The notes beneath the pieces are model-generated. The model was not told the DNA's origin. It saw only the letters and a program-made list of their open reading frames with translations, and made no database searches. From an archaeon (lineage in GTDB: Archaea; Micrarchaeota; Micrarchaeia; Norongarragalinales; SBBD01), in assembly GCA_005239845.1 (NCBI GenBank), contig SBBD01000124.1:1-8767 (forward strand): DNA of 8,767 nucleotides. Direction: 5' to 3'. The translations under genes were made by a program, and so were the position numbers. Below are positions 5,665-8,767 of the stretch, piece after piece (the stretch's first letter is position 1; every line of letters starts with the position of its first letter).

Positions 5665-6549
5665 TTATTCCACGACGAGTTTGCCGCGGAACATGCGCAT
5701 GCTGCAATAGAAGGCGTACTCGCCGGCTTGTTGAGGCGTGAATTCCAAGGCTTGCGGCGCTCCTCCTGGCTGCGCAATGGCCCGCACTCCGAAGTCGGGG
5801 AACTGGATGGCGCGCGAGCACCCTGCCGTGTTGTCCGCAGCAAAATTGATTTTTACGGGGACTCCGGCTTTCACTTTGATGACTTCAGGCTGGTAGCCGC
5901 TGAACGTGGCCAGCAAGTTGATTTCCTGTTTCTTTTCCAGCACTTGCGCCACGATGGGCGTCGCGGAAGGAGAAAGCGGTTTTCCGGCATAGCCTTGCAC
6001 GCTCGCGGCAAACGTGGAGCCAACGTCTCCCAGTTCAATCGAATAGTCTTGCATTACCGAAAATACGAAAAGCGTGACAATCGCGAAGGCGGCAAAGTAC
6101 AGCGCGCCTTTCGGGGTGTGGCGGCCCATGCTCTTGTAAACCAGGTAGCCCATTTCCCCCATGATAACCGCTACAACAAAAAACGTGAACGCCATGAGGA
6201 TGCGCAAGTCGAACGGCCTGGCCATGAACCCCAACATGGCGCCCATCATGCCGCCCATGGGGCCGGCCATGACCCCTTCCATGCGCCCCAAGTCTCCGCC
6301 GAGTTTTCCGAATGGAACACCCAGCGCGAGTCCGACTACCGTGCCCGCGATCGTCGCCACCAGGTAGTCGCCCGTGGACGCCGCGTAAATGACGCCGACA
6401 GCAAAGCCGGGAACGGTGCCGAACACCATGCCGGCCATCATCTGCCCCATTTCGTTGAGGGAATCGCGGTGGCGGTACACGTAATACCCGACCCATCCAA
6501 TGACGACGCCCACGAACGCGTACGCAAACCAGAACGAACTCTCTGCCAT
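5665..6549 (-). CDS. Gly/Met-rich membrane protein with C-terminal cupredoxin domain
   Basis: This is a 294-residue protein. The N-terminal half has about five hydrophobic stretches (about 6-24, 36-57, 60-80, 92-110, 115-138), then a further span at about 148-166. Residues 83-109 are unusually rich in Gly and Met (MEGVMAGPMGGMMGAMLGFM), a composition seen in copper-linked membrane proteins. After a linker, residues 213-294 are a cupredoxin domain with the VKAGVPV strand, C244 and the loop Y-A-F-Y-C282-S-M284-R-M286-F-R-G-K-L-V-V-E. It closely matches the 374-796 protein, except that the latter has His before the Cys. The gene is monocistronic by context: an ATATAAA box 22-28 bases before the ATG implies a leaderless transcript. 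It probably binds or moves copper at the membrane; transport itself is not shown. Confidence 0.85.
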   Translation of the reverse strand: MAESSFWFAYAFVGVVIGWVGYYVYRHRDSLNEMGQMMAGMVFGTVPGFAVGVIYAASTGDYLVATIAGTVVGLALGVPFGKLGGDLGRMEGVMAGPMGGMMGAMLGFMARPFDLRILMAFTFFVVAVIMGEMGYLVYKSMGRHTPKGALYFAAFAIVTLFVFSVMQDYSIELGDVGSTFAASVQGYAGKPLSPSATPIVAQVLEKKQEINLLATFSGYQPEVIKVKAGVPVKINFAADNTAGCSRAIQFPDFGVRAIAQPGGAPQALEFTPQQAGEYAFYCSMRMFRGKLVVE

Positions 6550-6570
6550 GCGATTTGCCCCGTATTAAAA

Positions 6571-6577
6571 TTTATAT
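6571..6577 (-). promoter_or_regulatory. TATA box for the membrane-cupredoxin gene (leaderless)
   Basis: The minus strand reads ATATAAA, centred about 25 bases before the ATG at 6549, with no ribosome-binding site in between. This is the classical geometry of an archaeal leaderless promoter. An imperfect palindrome (ATCAGAATTTGAT, 6576-6588) overlaps its upstream edge where TFB would bind and could be a regulator site. Confidence 0.55.
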
Positions 6578-6687
6578 CAGAATTTGATAGATAGCCCTTG
6601 CTCCGATTAATTATAAAACGCTTTCGATGGACTTGGAGGTTGTGCACTCTTCTTTTTCCGGCATTTTTGATGTAAGCGGCGCCTCCT

Positions 6688-7206
6688 TTATTGGTTCAAG
6701 TGGACTTCCAGTTGAATGGGATGCGTGAGACAATACACACCCGGGCATCTTTCCCTAGCCTCTTCCTTGATTTCATTCAAACGCTTTCCGTCGACACTTT
6801 TTGCCGTGACGCGCAATGTTACTTTTTCTACGATGGGTTTTTTGTCTAGCCCTAACGGCGAGAGAAGGTTCACTTGATTTTCTACGGCAACACTTAATTC
6901 CTTCAAGCGCACTCCTCTCTCTGCAGCAATGGAAGCAAACGTCTGCGCAAAGCAGGCGGCCAGCCCAAAAAGGCAGTACTGGACGGGGTCTGGCTTGGCT
7001 CCACTGCCCCCCAGGAAAGGAGGCCCGTCTGCTTCTATGAGGGTGCTCCCGCGCGTGTGTTCCAATCTTGCCTGGAATTGAGGACGGCCTTCCTCGAAAT
7101 TCCAAACGCCTTCCACTTTCTTGGCTTTGACGGCTTTGCTAGGGTCTTTCCTGACTTCTTCAACGAATGCAGCCGCTTTTTTCATGTCCACGTTGTTCAT
7201 TTTCAT
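6688..7206 (-). CDS. OsmC/Ohr-family protein
   Basis: This is a 172-residue protein. An N-terminal extension (1-30) is charged and helical. The OsmC fold then follows with GGSGAKPDPVQYCLFGLAACFAQ (65-88), the central helix carrying the family Cys (C85) before A-x-x-x-G-V. The second conserved Cys is in E-R-C154-P-G-V-Y-C159-L-T-H-P-I near the end. C85 and C154 match the two active-site cysteines by which OsmC/Ohr proteins reduce organic hydroperoxides. C78 and C159 are extra. The YhfA-like subgroup, of less certain function, is an alternative. There is no signal, so it is cytoplasmic. The ATG at 7206 has AGGTGA 4 bases upstream; a second ATG two codons later is possible. It follows the methyltransferase by 128 bases on the same strand, so it may have its own promoter, although I see no clear TATA box. 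Confidence 0.9.
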   Translation of the reverse strand: MKMNNVDMKKAAAFVEEVRKDPSKAVKAKKVEGVWNFEEGRPQFQARLEHTRGSTLIEADGPPFLGGSGAKPDPVQYCLFGLAACFAQTFASIAAERGVRLKELSVAVENQVNLLSPLGLDKKPIVEKVTLRVTAKSVDGKRLNEIKEEARERCPGVYCLTHPIQLEVHLNQ

Positions 7207-7263
7207 TTCATCACCTATACCTTTCGTTTGATTGTTTTCCGCCTTGCTTTTCTTTCAGTCATT

Positions 7264-7338
7264 TCATTTTGCCGTTTCCTCCTTCAACTGTCTTCCGTGT
7301 TTTCTATGCTTGGCGTCTTCATGGACTTCCCTTTTCAT
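7264..7338 (-). CDS. Possible 24-codon small ORF overlapping the methyltransferase stop
   Basis: An ATG at 7338 overlaps the TGA of the methyltransferase gene as ATGA, the arrangement typical of translational coupling. The frame gives 24 residues (MKREVHEDAKHRKHGRQLKE... ), very charged, with three His, and ends in TGA. It lies in the 128-base gap before the OsmC gene. There is no further evidence that it is expressed, and ORFs this short arise by chance. Confidence 0.2.
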   Translation of the reverse strand: MKREVHEDAKHRKHGRQLKEETAK

Positions 7339-7973
7339 GGGGTCGCCCTTCCGCTTGATTTTATGCCTTTCACAATGAATAAGGCGGCGTGTGCCTTGCG
7401 GCCAGATTCGAACACATCCGTTCCTTTGATTCCGAGGGCGTACTTTCCCCGTGCACGGAACAAGCGCCGAATATCCTTTTCGATTTTTTTCACGTCGGCG
7501 TGTCGTATCCGCCTGAAATAGGCGTCCTTTCGTCGAGCCTGCGCTTTGAAATAGGAAGAGTCAGGGTTCAGCACCATGACGATCAGCTTGCCGTTGGGAA
7601 TAAGCACTCGGTGAATTTCGGAGAGGGCTTTTCTGTAGTCGTCCAAGAACTCGAGGGTGGTAACGGCTAAAGCAGCATCGAACGATCCCTTCTGGAAGGG
7701 AAGTTTTTCCGCTTGACCTCGAACGAAGGGTTTGCCGCTCCTTTGGCGTGCTTCCGCCAACATGGAGGCCGAGGAGTCCAAGCCCACCATGTTCAAATGA
7801 GGCATTCTTTCCTCTAAAGAGCCGATGCCGCAACCCACGTTGAGGATGCGTTGGCTTCCTCGAAGCTGTCGCTCAACAAAGGCGGCTTCCCAATCCATCA
7901 CTTTTTTTCCGAAAGGGCTTTTGCAGAATCGGACGAATTTTTTTACATCTTCTTCCGTTCTTGAAGTTGGCAT
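7335..7973 (-). CDS. Class I SAM-dependent methyltransferase
   Basis: This is a 212-residue protein with a Rossmann-type methyltransferase core of the Methyltransf_11 (UbiE-like) kind. Motif I is L-N-V-G47-C-G49-I-G51 at about 44-52 and binds SAM. The acidic residue D66 in VGLDSSASML binds the ribose hydroxyls. AEKLPF then FDAALAVTTLEFL (88-110) are motifs II/III, followed by the usual E-I-H-R-V-L-x-P-N-G-K-L (119-130). The C-terminal part is very basic (KAQARRKDAYFRRIRH). The substrate cannot be told; it lacks the Cys set of ArsM arsenite methyltransferases. The ATG at 7973 lacks a ribosome-binding site, but AATAAAAT lies 22-29 bases upstream, so the transcript is probably leaderless. It is followed by the OsmC gene on the same strand. 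A family-level call is secure, a specific one is not. Confidence 0.9.
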   Translation of the reverse strand: MPTSRTEEDVKKFVRFCKSPFGKKVMDWEAAFVERQLRGSQRILNVGCGIGSLEERMPHLNMVGLDSSASMLAEARQRSGKPFVRGQAEKLPFQKGSFDAALAVTTLEFLDDYRKALSEIHRVLIPNGKLIVMVLNPDSSYFKAQARRKDAYFRRIRHADVKKIEKDIRRLFRARGKYALGIKGTDVFESGRKAHAALFIVKGIKSSGRATP

Positions 7974-8080
7974 GCGTATCTAAACGAAGGAAACCATTTT
8001 ATTGCAGTTGTTGGCGCGTCGTTTTTCAGCCATTCCTCTAGCGTTTTTCCTACCTTAAATCTTTGGTGGGCGTCCTTCAT
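7943..8080 (-). CDS. Possible 45-residue small protein
   Basis: This frame runs from the ATG at 8080 to a TAA and overlaps the methyltransferase start by about 30 bases. The product begins MKDAHQRFKVGKTLEEWLKN and continues DAPTTAIKWFPSFRYACQLQ before a basic end. The first part looks like a normal helical soluble protein more than a random translation. However, there is no ribosome-binding site, and the methyltransferase promoter box lies inside it. It starts 31 bases after the 103-residue protein gene on the same strand, so it could be read from that transcript. I do not recognise it. If real it would have to share sequence with the next gene's promoter, which counts against it. Confidence 0.25.
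   Translation of the reverse strand: MKDAHQRFKVGKTLEEWLKNDAPTTAIKWFPSFRYACQLQERKKM
7995..8002 (-). promoter_or_regulatory. TATA-like box for the methyltransferase gene
   Basis: The minus strand reads AATAAAAT, centred about 25 bases before the ATG at 7973, with no ribosome-binding site between. This fits a leaderless archaeal transcript. Confidence 0.4.
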
Positions 8081-8111
8081 TTGTTTCTTTCGTGGAACTT
8101 TTTCCTTGCCT

Positions 8112-8423
8112 TTACCCCAAGATTTGCTGCAAGGTCTGTCCCGTGGCCTGCTGCAAGAACGCGGGATCCACTTGCCTCAAACAGTCCGCGTATTGTCCGG
8201 GATGGTGGCTCAAGTGCTGCACGTTGGCCGCATCCCTCAAGTCCCCGCACTCGCTTCCCACTTGCACGGCTTGCTGCTGGAAGTACTGTTCGTTCCTCGC
8301 CGTTTCCAGCACCCTTCCCTGCGCGTCCACGTCTATTTTGGGCGCTGAAAACAAGGAAAACACGCTGAACGCTAGCACCAAAACGCCAACGAACAGCACG
8401 CCATACTCCATTGCACTTGCCAT
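8112..8423 (-). CDS. Membrane-anchored protein with paired Cys and His, unknown
   Basis: This is a 103-residue protein. Residues 1-28 contain one hydrophobic segment (signal or anchor, ending VFSLFSAP). The rest is soluble and Gln-rich, and should be outside the membrane. It holds only two cysteines, in S-E-C-G-D-L-R-D and Q-Y-A-D-C-L-R-Q, about 22 residues apart. Between them lies HLSHHPG, so a disulfide-closed helical hairpin or a Cys/His metal site is possible. I do not recognise the family. The ATG at 8423 is chosen because AGGTGA lies 5 bases upstream; an in-frame TTG at 8447 lacks such a site and would put the ribosome-binding site inside the gene. It lies 94 bases after the right-edge gene, with a small hairpin between them. 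A DsbA substrate or metal carrier role fits the neighbourhood but is inference. Confidence 0.75.
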   Translation of the reverse strand: MASAMEYGVLFVGVLVLAFSVFSLFSAPKIDVDAQGRVLETARNEQYFQQQAVQVGSECGDLRDAANVQHLSHHPGQYADCLRQVDPAFLQQATGQTLQQILG

Positions 8424-8479
8424 TCCACTCACCTCGCTAAAACCCAATACGCCATTTACTCCAATCCTTGACAGCGACT

Positions 8480-8496
8480 GGTTCGCTGCACGAACC
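8480..8496. repeat. Perfect 6+5+6 inverted repeat upstream of the 103-residue protein gene
   Basis: GGTTCG-CTGCA-CGAACC forms a perfect 6-base-pair stem with a 5-base loop. It lies 22 bases after the stop of the right-edge gene and 57 bases before the ATG at 8423. It is not part of a tRNA: no acceptor stem or D arm surrounds it. It may be an operator, a leader hairpin or a weak terminator for the upstream gene. Confidence 0.35.
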
Positions 8497-8517
8497 TAAA
8501 ACGCGCCTTCCTTCCTG

Positions 8518-8767
8518 TCACCTCAAAACCAAAACTTGGAATGCGTAGGAGAGGAATACGGCGGCAGACCCCACCACCGATATTTTCACGGATTCCCTTG
8601 CCCTAAATAGGGACTGCAGCTGCGGCATTCCCGACTCCAAGCCAAATTCGTTGAACTTCTGCATCAAGTAAACGATGCCCACAAAGTTGGAAAGCACTCC
8701 GAACAGCAAGAACACGGTCCGGTAGTCAAATAGGAAGCCCGCCATTCCTGCCAGCCCCAAAAAGGGA
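8518..8767 (-). CDS. Small membrane protein, N-terminus probably beyond window
   Basis: The frame is open from the right edge to a TGA at 8518, giving about 83 visible residues. Two or three spans are visible: about residues 8-33 counted from the TTG at 8760 (ending GVLSNFVGIVYLM), and a C-terminal span (VVGSAAVFLSYAFQVLVL). A soluble loop, KFNEFGLESGMPQLQSLFRARE, lies between them. I do not recognise it. The frame continues to the edge without a convincing start: the TTG at 8760 and ATG at 8745 both lack a proper ribosome-binding site. The true start is therefore probably outside. No Cys or His is visible, so nothing links it to the metal theme. Confidence 0.6.
   Translation of the reverse strand, partial: PFLGLAGMAGFLFDYRTVFLLFGVLSNFVGIVYLMQKFNEFGLESGMPQLQSLFRARESVKISVVGSAAVFLSYAFQVLVLR

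Noticed and set aside
5659..6594. A 311-residue plus-strand open frame opposite the membrane-cupredoxin gene
   Set aside because: Its product is His/Arg-rich and motif-free. The opposite frame contains clear membrane spans, a cupredoxin motif and a leaderless promoter.
6627..6728. A 33-codon plus-strand ORF after a TATAAAAC sequence
   Set aside because: The TATA-like sequence is only about 12 bases before the ATG, too close for archaeal initiation, there is no ribosome-binding site, and the ORF overlaps the end of the OsmC gene on the opposite strand.
7335..7973. ArsM-type arsenic methyltransferase, given the metal context
   Set aside because: The conserved cysteines of ArsM are missing; only the general SAM-binding motifs are present.
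8424..8517. tRNA gene suggested by GGTTCG...CGAACC
   Set aside because: There is no acceptor stem, D arm or anticodon arm around it; it is only a short hairpin.

Overview
This window looks archaeal. Several starts have an AT-rich TATA-like box about 25 bases upstream with no room for a leader. Other starts carry an archaeal AGGTGA/GGTGAT ribosome-binding site, and GTG and TTG starts are common. There are no RNA genes, insertion sequences or CRISPR arrays. The lineage cannot be fixed from sequence alone. The small genes, the zinc-finger/DUF3105 fusion and the mostly unrecognised membrane proteins would fit an uncultivated (perhaps DPANN-type) archaeon, but that is an inference. No stretch over 300 bases lacks a gene; the longest gaps are about 80-140 bases.

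Left block (1-4908, all on the minus strand, read right to left): a membrane-anchored DsbA-like thiol oxidoreductase; an unrecognised single-span protein with a CxxxC motif; a polytopic membrane protein with two CxxC pairs resembling MerT/MerF-type metal transporters; a C2H2 zinc finger - membrane span - DUF3105 fusion; a complete three-domain multicopper oxidase; a small anchored cupredoxin; and a membrane protein that runs off the left edge. Spacing is mostly 7-80 bases, so this is probably one operon with internal promoters. Nearly every product has a membrane anchor or signal and cysteine, histidine or methionine ligands, which suggests extracytoplasmic copper handling or oxidation plus disulfide chemistry.

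Centre (4908-5640): a compact divergent promoter separates the minus-strand block from a two-gene plus-strand operon, a three-helix membrane protein followed by a winged-helix regulator. The shared promoter has one near-symmetric TATA element, three direct repeats at exact 11-base spacing and a 15-base palindrome. The regulator probably controls both directions. A hairpin at 5613-5633 lies between the convergent genes.

Right block (5665-8767, all minus strand): a Gly/Met-rich membrane protein fused to a second cupredoxin closely related to the one in the left block; an OsmC-family protein; a class I SAM methyltransferase; an unrecognised anchored protein with paired cysteines; a small membrane protein cut by the right edge; and two tiny possible ORFs (24 and 45 codons). 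These genes have separate leaderless-type promoters, so they look like independent units. Together with the left block they suggest a genomic neighbourhood for metal and thiol stress or extracytoplasmic redox.
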